A stretch of DNA of 64,000 nucleotides from Todiramphus chloris collaris (Eukaryota; Chordata; Aves; Coraciiformes; Alcedinidae): contig JANVCC010000011.1 in the NCBI GenBank assembly GCA_025345505.1, positions 320,055 through 384,054 of the forward strand, read 5' to 3'. A model generated the notes under the pieces. That model searched no databases. It had not been told where the DNA came from and saw nothing but the letters and a program-made list of their open reading frames with translations. Positions 46,668-56,419 of the stretch are shown piece after piece. Positions within the stretch are counted from its first letter, which is position 1. Each line of letters starts with the position of its first letter. Both the position numbers and the translations under genes were made by a program.

Positions 46668-46689
46668 ATGTTTCCAAAAAAAAATAATA

Positions 46690-48908
46690 AAAAAATAAAA
46701 GAGCCCAAGAGGGTTTGGTGGTTGTTTTTTTGGCATGGTGATGGGATGAAGTGAAAGGGACTGGACATAGACCCCTTGCTCGGTTGGTGATGGAGCTTGA
46801 TGGTCTCCAACCCAGCCTTGGGTGGGTTGTCCCATTGACTCAACCTGGCCAAGCCAGCATGATCCTATAGAAACAGCTCCTATGAAAAGCGGAGTGTGTG
46901 ATCTTCGTGGGGAGCAGAGCATCACCACCATGTTCTCCTGGGCTGATTGAGACTTCAGATAAAGGAGATGTAGATGCAGAGACCAGCTTTGGCCAGAACA
47001 ACCCAGTTGGGCTCTTGATAAGGTAGGAGTTGCCCCATGATCCAGAGACTGTCATTAGTGTGCAATGTTAAGTGCTGGCACATAGCGATGGAGGGTAATC
47101 AAGAGCTCATGATGTTCCTGGTGAGGCTTCGGTACAACAGACCCAGAAGGTGACCGTGAAATGGCATCCTGGCTACGTGACATCCTTCGTTGCATGGTGC
47201 CTCCAATGGAGCTGTGCTCTGATGTCGCAGAGATGTTTGCCATCAGATCATTGCACTGTGGTCACTACCATTGGCACTGCAGTTCCTGGAAATGATGTCC
47301 ATCAGGCCATCATGCTTTGGCCACCACGGGACCTTGGAGACAGGGAATCCTTCCCACCAGTTGAGCAAGACATTGGATTTTCCATGCTGCTGGACACCTT
47401 GGTGGCAGGAGCAGAAGCCAAGCTGCCACCTCTACTATTTCATGGCTTCAAGTGGGACTGGCTTTCACATGGTGACCGACATCCTCTGTCCCTGCCACAG
47501 GGTCTTTGTGGGTGTCACCGTTCCCCAGAGGCAGCCCCTAGGCCAGGTTCCAGCTGTGGAGGACAAGGGATAGACAAAGGATGAACCACATCTATGGGTG
47601 AGGCTGGATTGGGTCCTTTGGACCCCTCATGGTGACAGGAGCCACCTGGGGTGACTCCATGGGCGAGTGTCCGTGGTGGCTGTCACTACTCACGGACATC
47701 CCATGTTGAAGGGGACAACTCCTCCTGCTGAGGGCAGCCACCCAGGTTGTCCTCGTACCCCTAGGTGTCCCCACCTGCAGCAGCTGGTCCTATCCCCCCA
47801 TTATGGACACTGAGGCCTCGGAGGATTTGGCCATGAGCTCAGCAAGCCCAAGGTGTCCCCACAGGGGTGGGGACAGCCCAGGGGGGATGGGAGCTGCGGG
47901 AGCGTGTGCGCACACAGGGGTAAACACATAGGTGTAGAGGGGGGTCTGCATGTGCATTTATGCACACCTCCATCCGTGGAGATGAGCTCCAGGTCGGTGT
48001 TTGCCCCGTGTTTACACGTGTCTCCAGGAGCATACCTGCATGTGCACACACGTATGTAGCTGCAGGGGGGGTTGCAGGTACACCAGTTCATCTGTGCACG
48101 TCTACACACGCGTGTGCACGTTTACACGCCTGCACGTAGACTTGGCGGGGCAGAGCGTGGCCACGTTCCGCAGCGCCTTTTGCGACGAGAGAGGGGAAGG
48201 AGGGGGGATTTGGATGTGCCTGTGCCAGGGCACGTGCGACCGCGCAGCTGCACATGAGTCACGCAGCAGCACCCCCCCAGCCGTGTCACCCCGTGCCAGG
48301 TCCTGCCACCAGCCCGCAGAGACCCTGCCCTACGTGCCACCCGGTGCATCCTGCCTCCCTGGCCCCGCTGCGCGTGCCAGCTCACATGTGGCTAGAGGTG
48401 CATGCACGGAGATACCTGCGTATACACGTACGCTCATATAAGGCTACGTGCATGATTCCACATGTAAATGTATGCAAATGTGGTAGTTGCATTTGCCTGT
48501 GCGCTTTTAGCATGCTACAGGGGCGTATATAGGTATAGCTGTATGTTGAGTGTCCCAACACATAGGGGATGGAAGCAGACTGAAGTGCTGGCCCCCAGCA
48601 CTGAGCCTCTGCAGCACCCACCCCTGCACCCCAAGCAGCACCCAATCCACAACCCCCTACAACACCTTAAATGTGGTTAACAGGAGGAAAGATGGTATGG
48701 GAGGGGAGCAAAAACTCACCAAATCCCTTCAGGCTCAATTTGTAAAGTTTTTTTTTTTCTTTTTTAAGCCTCCCAGCTGCTGGGAGAGATTTGGAGGTAA
48801 TGTGCTTCTCTAGTCTCAGAAATCACCAGATGCTCTCATTAGGATTCAGAGTTAACACTCAATCCTCCAGCCTCCTGCAGCCTCATTTTTTTGCTAGGAA
48901 GGATCTCC
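46690..48908. other. Convergent region between FAM168A and RELT
   Basis: About 2.2 kb tail-to-tail spacer that must contain the RELT 3' UTR. No clear minus-strand AATAAA close to the RELT stop was found, so the RELT 3' end is not placed. The part at 47,980-48,540 is rich in CACG/GTGT steps (alternating purine-pyrimidine). No coding gene recognised. Confidence 0.6.
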
Positions 48909-49071
48909 TTAATGGCTCTCCCCTAACATCCCCCTGCAACCCCTCACCTCAGGGGGGCCATCGGTGCTTTTCAACCATGGGGGCCCCATCCCACTGCCGG
49001 TGGGGAGAGGACCACGGGGGGGTTCACCTCCCACCTCACTCCTCATCTCAGGGATCCGGGACACACGAAAC
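48909..49071 (-). CDS. RELT: RELT last coding exon
   Basis: Acceptor CTCAAACAG. The codon split with exon 8 makes Arg323 of the RFRV motif, followed by SRIPEMRSE and later PPWLKS. Read straight on, it stops at 48909 (ending GMLGESH). Human RELT instead ends in about 15 residues containing RLSESNLVI, so the true end may use an internal donor at 48947 (GAG|GTGAGG) and a further exon. Confidence 0.7.
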
Positions 49072-51941
49072 CTGTTTGAGGGAGGCATCACATCAGCTTG
49101 TCCTCACAATGGAGTGGAGGGACACGCTGGGGGTGTGTTCCTGCTTACCTGCCAATGGAGAGGATGGTGACCTCACTGGGACGACTCCCAGGTTTGGGGA
49201 CCTTGGTGGCATTGAGCGATGGCAGCACCTCAGGCCACTTCTGGCTGCAGCGGGCACACGGGGCCGGGCCCTGCACTGTGTGGAGGTGCTGCTGGTGCCA
49301 GCAGGTGGGGGGAAACTGAGGAAGGAGGTGCAGCCTGGGAAAAGTGGGGGGGGGAGGGGCAGAAAGATGCCCTCAGCATGGGGTTGGTCCCACCATGGAG
49401 GGGTCCTCCATGTAGCCCTAGGGGGATCTTACTTATTTGAGGGAGGGTAGCCCAGTAGTGGCATCAGCTGTTGGCTTTCATGTTCCTTCAGCAGCTCCTC
49501 CAGTGCCGCAGCATTTTCTATGAGTGAGGGGAGAGCACGGGGTAGTCACAGGCGTCCAGCCTGTGTCACCCTCCCAGGGACACCCCCCCTGACCTTTCTT
49601 CTCAGTGATCAACCGCACCAGCACCCCAATGGTGTCCTCGTTGGCATCCTCCAGAGGGTAGATGGAGCTGGGACCTGGAGGCAGAAGTTGGAAGGGGACT
49701 CTGAGGGTCTAGGACAACATGGTCAGCTCTCTGTGGGGATGATAGGGGATAAACCCCACCAAGTATAAGCAGGACGTCCTGGGACAATGAGGACCAGAAG
49801 TCACAGGGATAGGTTGAGCAAGGCAAGATGGATGTGGAATGGGTTTGAGATCATTGAAAGGTGCCTGTGGCACAACTGGGACTCACCAGTGCCACTGGGC
49901 TGAGGGTCCTTGCTGGCAGTGCAGTGGTAACCCTTCTTCTTCAGCAGGTTGCAGACCAGGATGCCCAACAACCCCATAGCACAGAAGACCGGGACGATGG
50001 TCAGCACGGCCACCTGTGCTGCTGCCGCCTCCTCCTCTTCCTCGCCCATCAGGGTCACTCGTGTCCCGTTGGTACCTGCTGGCCGGCCTGGTGTTTTGGG
50101 GCTGCGGGCTCGCCGACGGCCTGCGGGGAGGAGGCACCAGATCAGCCTCAGAGAGGGGGTTTGTTGGGATTAAATCCCACTTTCCCAGGAGCCCTGCTGC
50201 AGGGTTGGCCCCCAGGGAAGCAGAAGCCACTCGTGTCATGAGTGGAGACGTTCTCAGCTGCCGCATTCCCGGCAGGACGTCACGCCTCGTCTCAAGGGGG
50301 ACACATCCCGGCGGCACCTCCAGGGTGAACTCCAGCACATGCTCTTTCAGCACCCACCAAACTGGGGTGACACCTCCAGGCCGAGCACCCACCTGGGCAC
50401 CCCGGGGTGCTGCGGGGAGCGGTGGTGCAGGGCAGGCACCGGCCGCGGGGGTCCCTCTTCCCTTCAGGGCTGTAAAACCTGCAGGGTGGGAGGGAAGGGT
50501 CAGGATACAGCCCCCGAGTGGCATCGGAGCTGGGGGTTTGCAGCATCCCCCCCACCCCACCTGGCTCACCCTGGCAGGCAGGCTCCGCAGCGGCTGTCGG
50601 TCACCGCTGTCCCAGGTGCCACCAGGATCCTGTTCCGGGTCCAGCAGCGGGTGTGAGTGGAGCAGGATACATCCCCTGGTGAGAAGGTGCCGGGGGGACA
50701 AGCTTGGCATGTTCCCACCGAACCACACGCCTGCACAGAGGGAAAGGGCAGTGAGCGATGGCCGGATCCTGCACCTTCCCTCTGGGGTGGATGTGCTGTG
50801 GGTGGGCATGGCTTACCCTGGTGGGTGCCTCTCCAGGTGGGCATCCCGGTGTGCTGTGCTCCTGGGGACCGCAGCTCCCAGACCCCTTGCCAGGTCCACT
50901 CAGTACCTGCAGGAGAAGAGGAAAGTGGTGCTCAGGGCTGGCTGCTCCAGCTTGAGGCCTGTGCCAGCTCTGGTGTGGGTGTTGTGGCAGAGGTGAACAC
51001 ATCCCAAGAGACGTGATGGATGCAAAACTGTTACATGGACCACGGCAGATGCAAACCCGTCACAAGCGACAGGATGCGATGGTTGCAAATCCCTTGCATG
51101 CACCATGGCAGATGCAAACCCATGACATGTGCCATGGCAAATGCAAACCCATCACCAGTGACATGATGGATGCACAAACCCATCACATGCACTGTGGCAG
51201 AAGCAAACCCATCACCAGTGACATGATGGATGCACAAACCCATCACACGCACTGTGGCAGAAGCAAACCCATCACCAGTGACGTGATGGATGCAAAGTCA
51301 TCACACGTACTGTGGTAGATGCCACCCTGTCACAACTGATGTGATGGATGCAAACCCATCACATGATGGAAGCAAACCCATCACACATGCCCTGATAGAT
51401 ACAAACCCATCATCAATGACATGATGGATGCTAACTCATTGTGTGCACCACAGCAGATACAAACCCATTACCAGCAATATGATGGTGGCAAAATCACCAC
51501 GGCCAATGTGATCCATGGTGACCCCCACTGGGGCCAAGACACCCCAAGGGAACAGCCCCAGCTCCTGGGGTACTTCCATGGCCCATCACAAGAGCACCTC
51601 CCATATCTGGGACAGCATGGTGGGCCCAGGGCAGGGGAGATGCTGCATTCCCCTTCAGCCCCTGCTCTGGAAGAAGCTTTGACAAAGGAGAGAAAAGGAG
51701 GAAGAATTGTGGGGGGGGGGGAACTACTCTTGACATAAATTGAGCATCTCCCTAGAGCTGACCTGCTGCAAATTTCCAGGTGTGAAACAGTTTGGGGTGC
51801 CCTGTTGTGCCTATGGGCCCGTGATGCTGGGATGGGTTTGAGCATTAAAGGAGCTGAAAGCAGAGATGCAGAGGGAGGGGATGAGGCCATACTCACCCCC
51901 AGGACAGTGACAAGCCACCAGTGCATCTCACTTCTCTTCAT
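48909..51941 (-). CDS. RELT: RELT TNF receptor
   Basis: Type I membrane receptor of the TNF-receptor superfamily. Nine coding exons join in frame to 376 codons plus stop: 51897-51941, 50817-50906, 50570-50730, 50393-50478, 49887-50120, 49594-49674, 49433-49517, 49149-49334 and 48909-49071. Residues 1-15 ([15 protein letters not shown]) start a signal peptide. Cysteine-rich repeats occupy about 27-127, with [17 protein letters not shown] as the best-preserved part. An NGT glycosylation sequon lies at 145, five Glu at 154-158 and the membrane segment at about 164-187 ([18 protein letters not shown]). The tail holds [37 protein letters not shown] and RFRV (323-326). No death domain. Human RELT is 430 residues; the shorter length comes from the tail and linker. 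The start ATG has G at -3. The exact C-terminus is uncertain. Confidence 0.93.
49149..49334 (-). CDS. RELT: RELT coding exon 8
   Basis: 186 bp, acceptor after a C/T-rich tract (TTTTCCCAG), donor GGCAG|GTAAGC. It encodes residues 262-322, including [20 protein letters not shown] and EVTILSIG, matching human LHTVQG, CSRCSQKKWPEVL and EITILSVG. Confidence 0.92.
49433..49517 (-). CDS. RELT: RELT coding exon 7
   Basis: 85 bp, acceptor CTCATAG, donor AATAA|GTAAGA. It encodes residues 234-260: [17 protein letters not shown], then PLLGYPPSN. Reading through the donor meets a TAA, so splicing is required. Confidence 0.93.
49594..49674 (-). CDS. RELT: RELT coding exon 6
   Basis: 81 bp, acceptor GCCTCCAG, donor AAAG|GTCAGG. 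It encodes residues 207-232, including [19 protein letters not shown], one of the most conserved RELT-family segments. Confidence 0.95.
49887..50120 (-). CDS. RELT: RELT coding exon 5 (stalk and membrane span)
   Basis: 234 bp, acceptor CTCCCCGCAG, donor CTG|GTGAGT. It encodes the basic stalk ([15 protein letters not shown]), the NGT sequon, the Glu-Ala-rich juxtamembrane part, the transmembrane helix and the start of the cytoplasmic tail ([15 protein letters not shown]), close to human NLLKRKGYHCTAHKE. Confidence 0.96.
50393..50478 (-). CDS. RELT: RELT coding exon 4 (cysteine-rich)
   Basis: 86 bp, acceptor CACCCTGCAG, donor CAG|GTGGGT. It encodes residues 100-127, beginning [17 protein letters not shown] and ending with a further cysteine (TPGCP), the end of the extracellular cysteine-rich part. 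Confidence 0.9.
50570..50730 (-). CDS. RELT: RELT coding exon 3 (cysteine-rich)
   Basis: 161 bp, acceptor CTCTGTGCAG, donor GG|GTGAGC. It encodes residues 46-98: [18 protein letters not shown], then [18 protein letters not shown] and RCGACLPG. The spacing is typical of a TNFR cysteine-rich domain. Confidence 0.92.
50817..50906 (-). CDS. RELT: RELT coding exon 2
   Basis: 90 bp, phase 0-0, acceptor CTCCTGCAG, donor AGG|GTAAGC. Residues 16-45 begin [12 protein letters not shown] and end with the family-like [10 protein letters not shown], the start of the first cysteine-rich repeat. Confidence 0.82.
50979..51480. repeat. 60-bp tandem repeat in RELT intron
   Basis: Degenerate minisatellite with a 60-bp period. 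Consecutive 60-bp lines at about 51125-51300 are nearly identical and share CAAACCCATCACCAGTGA and GATGGATGCA. Each 60-bp unit contains two related halves built on CAAACCCATCAC. It lies between RELT coding exons 1 and 2. The 101-residue open frame across it is a repeat artefact. Confidence 0.85.
51897..51941 (-). CDS. RELT: RELT coding exon 1 (signal peptide)
   Basis: 45 bp from ATG to donor GGG|GTGAGT, phase 0. It encodes [15 protein letters not shown]; the hydrophobic core continues into the next exon. The exon probably extends 13 nt upstream to an acceptor (GGCAG) ending at 51955. Confidence 0.8.
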
Positions 51942-54406
51942 CACCAGGGGAGACCTGCCTGATGGGGGATCACCAGGGTCACCATCTGGGAAAAATCCCA
52001 GCAGAAAGGCAATTTGGCAGCCCCATGAAGGTGCTCCGAGGCGTCTGCCTAAATATCCCTGTAGCAGTGATCCTCCTCCACCCACACAAAACACTTGTTA
52101 GAGGTTTTATGGGCTGCCCAGAATCACCCCCTTGCCTTGCTGATCCCAACTCCATCCCAAATCGGACAGGATCCAGTGGAGTCAGGACCAACCATGCAAG
52201 GAGCAGATGATTATCGATAAACACCATAAAATAAAGGTTCTTCCTGCTCTGGAGGAAATCCTCATCCATCTGCCACAAGGAAATTAAGTCACCAGAAAAA
52301 GCCCAAAATTTAAATAAAAAAAAAAACCCCAAGCAAAACCAAAAGGTGTTTCCCTTAGGCTCATCCCCCTTCTTCAGGCTCAGCAATTAGTCGTTAAACT
52401 TAAAATAAATGCTGACAGCAGAGGGGAAGGGAGGGGGGGAACAAATAACCCAAACCCGGATCCAGCCTCCAACACCCGCATGGAAATTCCCCGGTCGTCA
52501 CGGTCCCATGAGAACCATGCTGGAGCTTCATTACAGCCTTTGCCTGACGAGTTTCTCCTAATTAGTGGCCGGCATCAACAGTCTGAGATGCAGCTAATTA
52601 AACTCAGGAGGGGAGATGCTGAGGGGCAAGTGGAATGGAGCTGGATAATTATAGAATGTTGGTAGGGACGTGATGGCACAGCCCAAAATGAGCATCCTCC
52701 GTTCTCCAGTTCCTCCCAGAAGCTCCCAGTAAGGGAGCACTCCCATGAAGCCAGTCAGCCCTTCACCCCCTAACCAAGAAGCCACCAAATGCCATCTTCA
52801 CTAGCACCATCTGTGCTAAGCTGGTACCCCATGATTTCGAGAGGGGTGGCTGAGCCAGCTGCCACCATCACCCTGACCAGCCTGAGCCCCACCACATGCC
52901 AGCTCCCTGATAAGCATCATCCCAGGGTGACAGCATCCCATGGGGACACCACTTAAATCCCCCCACAAGTTGGGATGTGCTCCTTGATTGCAGAAGGAGG
53001 GTGAAACTGGTGCAAACCCTCCACTCTGTAAGCCAAGACTAATAAAACGTTTAAACCTAATGAATTAATTAAAGCATTGAATTAATTTCCTGATGAGAAA
53101 GGAGCTGTGATGGCCTCAGAAGGGAACAGGCAGATCCTGCTGCAGCTGGGGGACCACGAGCTGTGGCCAAGCAATGCCTCAGGCCAGCACAGCCCACACA
53201 TCCCAGTTTTGCCGAAGCATCCTGGCTCACCATTTCAAGACAAATGGATTTAAACCTTACCAAGACCAGGGCTGGCCCCAGGTAAAGCAGATCTAAAACC
53301 CAAGCTTAATCCAAGGATTAAGGACATCCCTTAGGTGACCAAGACCCTGCCATGGGGATGTAGGAGTACAACGGCCAGGGGATGCCAGCTCCTGGTTGTC
53401 ACTAGAGCTTTGCCTAGACACAGCCACCCCAGGACTCAGCACCCACTTTTGGGGGGCAGCTTAGGGACATCCCAGGTGGGGATGCAGGCATGAACCCAGT
53501 GCTGGTGATGGTGGGATGCTCGGCTGCCATGGCATGGTGGAGAGAAGCCCTGAGACTCTCTGGGAAAACAAAACCCAACATAATTTGCCCCCCAAAAATC
53601 AGAGAAAACAAAAGAATAGTGCCAGCAGTGCCAGAATAGTCTGCTTTTGGGGCTACTACGACCTCCACCATCCCCATAACCCACCTGGCATCGATGCAGA
53701 CATACTGGGGAATGCAATTTGATTTCGTTACCCCCAAAAATCCCACCAGATCAAACAAGCCTTTTACGCACAGCCCATAATCAAAGGCTGCCTGCCAGGA
53801 TTCCAGCAAGGGCTTCTCCCTACGAGGGAACTGGGTTTCAGTTGATGGCTCCTGCAGATAAACGGGGAAAAAAGGAGCAACTGTTCCGAAACTGAGGAAC
53901 AGCTCTTAGAGGCAGCCTGGGACAAGGGGGGGACTGTCAGGCAGATGGAGCAAAACTCAGCATTATCACATCCCCCCAGGCCCCATCAAGAGCTGTGGGA
54001 ACAACCGAACTGTCACAAAACCCCAAGATTCAAGTCAAATGATCCCAGAGGCATGACAGTCACGCAAAGCCCAGGCAGCAGCAATGTGCCAGCCCCATTC
54101 TGAGGTGCAGCCCCTCATCGCAGCATCCCCACTGATGCAGGCACTTGGCTGGGAGCCCTGTGATTTTCCAGAGCTGGGGAAAAAAAAAAAAAAAAACCCA
54201 ACACAGTTGCTCTTGCTTTTTCCAGGCAGCTGCTGCCGAGTTTGTCTTAACCTACTTTTTTCCCTCCACTCTTTATTTCAACCTACATTCACTCTGCAGC
54301 AGCCAGAGCCAGCATGGGGATCTCCAACCACAGCACCCCACTTCAGGCAGCACCAAGGGGAAGCTTCCCTCACGCCCTACTTAGGGATAAGTTCAAGGCA
54401 ATTGAA

Positions 54407-54605
54407 TCATAGAATTGTTTTGGTTGGAAGAGACCTTTAAAATCATTGAGTCCAACCGCTAACCCAGCACTGCCAGGTCACCACTAAACCATGTCCCTCA
54501 GCACCACAGCTCCATGGCTTTGAAACCCCTCCAGGGATGGGGACTCCACCACTGCCCTGGGCAGCCTGGGACAGGCCTTGACACTCCTCTCGGGGAAGAA
54601 TAAAC
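54407..54605 (-). mobile_element. CR1 LINE 3' fragment
   Basis: Antisense: AATCATAGAATTGTTTTGG, CCAGCACTGCCAGGTCACC, CTGGGCAGCCTGGGACAGGC. About 280 bp downstream of the RELT first-exon donor. Confidence 0.93.
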
Positions 54606-54712
54606 CCCACCATGACCTTTTTTATTGCAAACATGGAGTCGAGCACCCCAAAAAGCACACACCACTCCCTACCCTTCGCACAGCCCAAAGCCACAGCAAC
54701 CCCAACCCCAGA

Positions 54713-54771
54713 CCCCCCCCCCCCCCCCGCCAACCCCCCCCCCCAACCCCACCCCCCCCCCCCCCCCCCCC
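54713..54771 (-). repeat. C-rich/G-rich low-complexity tract
   Basis: Runs of 15-22 C broken by single G or AA. On the RELT sense strand this is a series of long G runs, which meets the G-quadruplex pattern. It lies just inside the inferred first intron, about 115 nt after the donor. Confidence 0.85.
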
Positions 54772-54884
54772 AGGGGAGAACAACCGCTTAAGGCAAAGTC
54801 ACTCCAGTCCCCCCCAGATCGGGATAAACCCCCGCCCCCCGGGCAGAGGTGGTGAGACCCTGTCAGAGACGGGGTACCCCTTAC

Positions 54885-54960
54885 CTGCTCCCCCTCGGGG
54901 CCGCCCCGCCGAGCGCGCCTCCTCCTTATGAATGAACCCGCCGGCGCGAACGACTCCCGC
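54885..54960 (-). other. RELT: RELT non-coding first exon (candidate)
   Basis: On the minus strand a GC-rich stretch ends at a consensus donor (GAGCAG|GTAAGG) whose exon side starts at 54885. There is no ATG in this stretch, so it would be 5' UTR, splicing to the acceptor at 51955. The transcription start is not known; the upper limit given is approximate. Confidence 0.45.
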
Positions 54961-54979
54961 ACGCCCCGCCCCTTTTCTC

Positions 54980-54987
54980 TGACGTCA
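54980..54987. promoter_or_regulatory. Palindromic CRE (TGACGTCA)
   Basis: Exact 8-bp cAMP-response element in the CpG island; a CREB/ATF-type site by motif. A related half site (GCGTCA) lies near 55018. Confidence 0.6.
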
Positions 54988-55189
54988 CGGGGCACGGCCC
55001 CCGCCCTCCCCCCCCGTGCGTCACCTTGGCCCCGCCCCTCGCCCCGCCCCCGGGGGCAGCGCCGCCTGCCGGCCGCGCGCGCTGCGAGCACAGAGGCGGG
55101 GCGGGAGCCGCGGCTGCTGCGCGGGGCCGGGGGGCGGGCAGCGGGGAGGGTCAGCTCGCCGTGGGTCGTCACCTACCGATCAGGGCACG

Positions 55190-55744
55190 TCAACGTTTTT
55201 TCGTTCGTTAATGTAGTGATGGTGTTAAAAATCGGGACTTTCTGCTCCGTACGGGCTCGCGGGGGGGTGGGGGGGGGGGGTACCCCTGGGGTGCTGCCCC
55301 TTATAGCGCACCCCAGCTTGGCTTCGCCTCCTTCCCCAGGGGGACCCAGCTGAGCCTGGGGCTTTCTCTGTATCCCCCCCCCCCCCCCCGGTGCTCCCCA
55401 GGGGCTGGTGGGGTGAGGTGGTCCCCAGGAGAGCGTCCTCCATTCCGGCTGTTTGTCTCTGGGGGACATACAGGGTTTGGGACACATCCGGATGTCCCGG
55501 GGCACAAGGGAGGGATCCCCCCCCCCCATTCCCCACCCACTGCATCACCCTCCTCGGGGGTTTTCCAGGGGGAAATAACTGCACTCCAGTCGGGGAAAGG
55601 GTTTCTTCCTCCCAACAGAGTCTTCATCACAGATGGTGCAACCAGGCAATGTCCCCAGTGAGGTCAAGGGGTGGTGGCCCCAACGTCCTTCACCCGGTCC
55701 CAGCTACCCCCCCTGAGGCAAAGGACAAGACCACGCTGGCTTCA
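55190..55744. other. Spacer between RELT promoter and ARHGEF17 3' end
   Basis: About 550 bp, GC-rich, with C runs at 55374-55389 and near 55517-55526 and a G run near 55261-55279. No coding gene recognised; open frames here come from GC-rich composition. Confidence 0.5.
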
Positions 55745-55761
55745 TTCTGACACGGGTGACC

Positions 55762-55767
55762 TTTAAT
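55762..55767 (-). terminator. ARHGEF17: Candidate ARHGEF17 polyadenylation signal (ATTAAA)
   Basis: The only clear ATTAAA/AATAAA on the minus strand between the ARHGEF17 stop and the RELT CpG island. Assignment by position. Confidence 0.35.
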
Positions 55768-56419
55768 GACAAAGAGCCCCCAAAGTGGCTGAAATTCCCC
55801 CCAATCCTTTCCCAAAATATCCTCATTGTAACATCCCTTCCCTGGGATGGCCAGACAGTCACGGGGTGGCAGCACCCCATCACTCACCGGGACACCCTGG
55901 TGCATTCCCACCACTGTGGTTATCATCTCTGCCATGGGCACAACAGGGCGCCCAGGTCTGTGAGCATTGGCCTCGCCTGGACCCTGGGACGGAAGCAGGA
56001 AAATGGGGGAAAAAAGGCCAAACTGGGGGGAGTTGGTCCAGGAAAGTCTCATTTTTAGGGTTGCAATCTCCATCACCCCTATTTTTGTGGGGAGAAACAT
56101 TCCTGGTGTCTGGCAGGGGGACGTGAAGAAGATGCTTGTCCTCAACCAGAAGATGCTTCATCCTGCTCCCCAGGCCGTGAAATCCCATGGGAATCATTGA
56201 GATGGGGACACACACACACACTCCCCTAATTCCTCTCCCCCTCCCCTTAGCTCCCCCCCTCCCTCAGCATCCCTGCAGGGTCCAGCTCCATCAGTGGGGT
56301 CCAGCTCTACCTCTCAGGAAGGTTTTAGTCCCCCAACTCCAGAGCAGAGGGACCGGCAGCAACGTGACAATGCGCCTGACACCCCCCTTTAACCACGCCT
56401 CAAAAATAAATAAGGATGT

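Larger units (their letters stand above)
41285..46682 (+). other. FAM168A: FAM168A terminal 3' UTR exon
   Basis: Long non-coding terminal exon of about 5.4 kb, matching the several-kb 3' UTR of mammalian FAM168A as remembered. It starts after the acceptor at 41284 and ends just past an ATTAAA and an A-rich stretch. Earlier AATAAA motifs (for example 42691 and about 45609) could give shorter forms. It contains AT-rich conserved-looking blocks, poly-T/C at about 41468-41520, a short tandem repeat near 42250, an A22 run near 43820 and a G19 run at 45128. Short open frames here are not supported as genes. Confidence 0.65.
51955..54884 (-). other. RELT: RELT first intron (inferred)
   Basis: About 2.9 kb between a probable non-coding first exon and the signal-peptide exon. 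It contains a minus-oriented CR1 (54407-54605), a C-rich run (G-rich on the RELT sense strand) at 54713-54771, an A-rich run near 54181, and an AT-rich block near 52,500-52,660. No other gene recognised. Confidence 0.55.
54880..55190 (-). promoter_or_regulatory. RELT: CpG island promoter, probably RELT
   Basis: Dense CpG with several CCGCCCC/GGGCGG boxes (for example near 54964, 55029 and 55042) and a perfect palindromic CRE, TGACGTCA, at 54980-54987. It sits upstream of RELT on the minus strand and downstream of the ARHGEF17 3' end, so RELT is the natural target. No TATA box seen. Confidence 0.65.

Noticed and set aside
49883-50809. Open frame of 308 residues on the minus strand
   Set aside because: It crosses RELT introns and exons in the wrong frame for most of its length. 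Only its exon-like pieces belong to RELT, and those are read through splicing.
50016-50996. Open frame of 326 residues on the plus strand
   Set aside because: It lies opposite four RELT coding exons (2-5) and their short introns, in GC-rich DNA where stops are rare. The minus-strand exons have matching splice sites and family motifs; this frame has neither.
51013-51318. His/Met-rich repeat protein of 101 residues
   Set aside because: It is a translation of the 60-bp tandem repeat in a RELT intron.
54578-54931. Pro-rich open frame of 117 residues
   Set aside because: It comes from the C-rich tract and a CR1 fragment next to the RELT promoter.
54669-55172. Arg/Gly-rich open frame of 167 residues on the minus strand in the CpG island
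   Set aside because: Composition-driven in a CpG island with no ATG near the RELT donor; the region is better explained as promoter and non-coding first exon.
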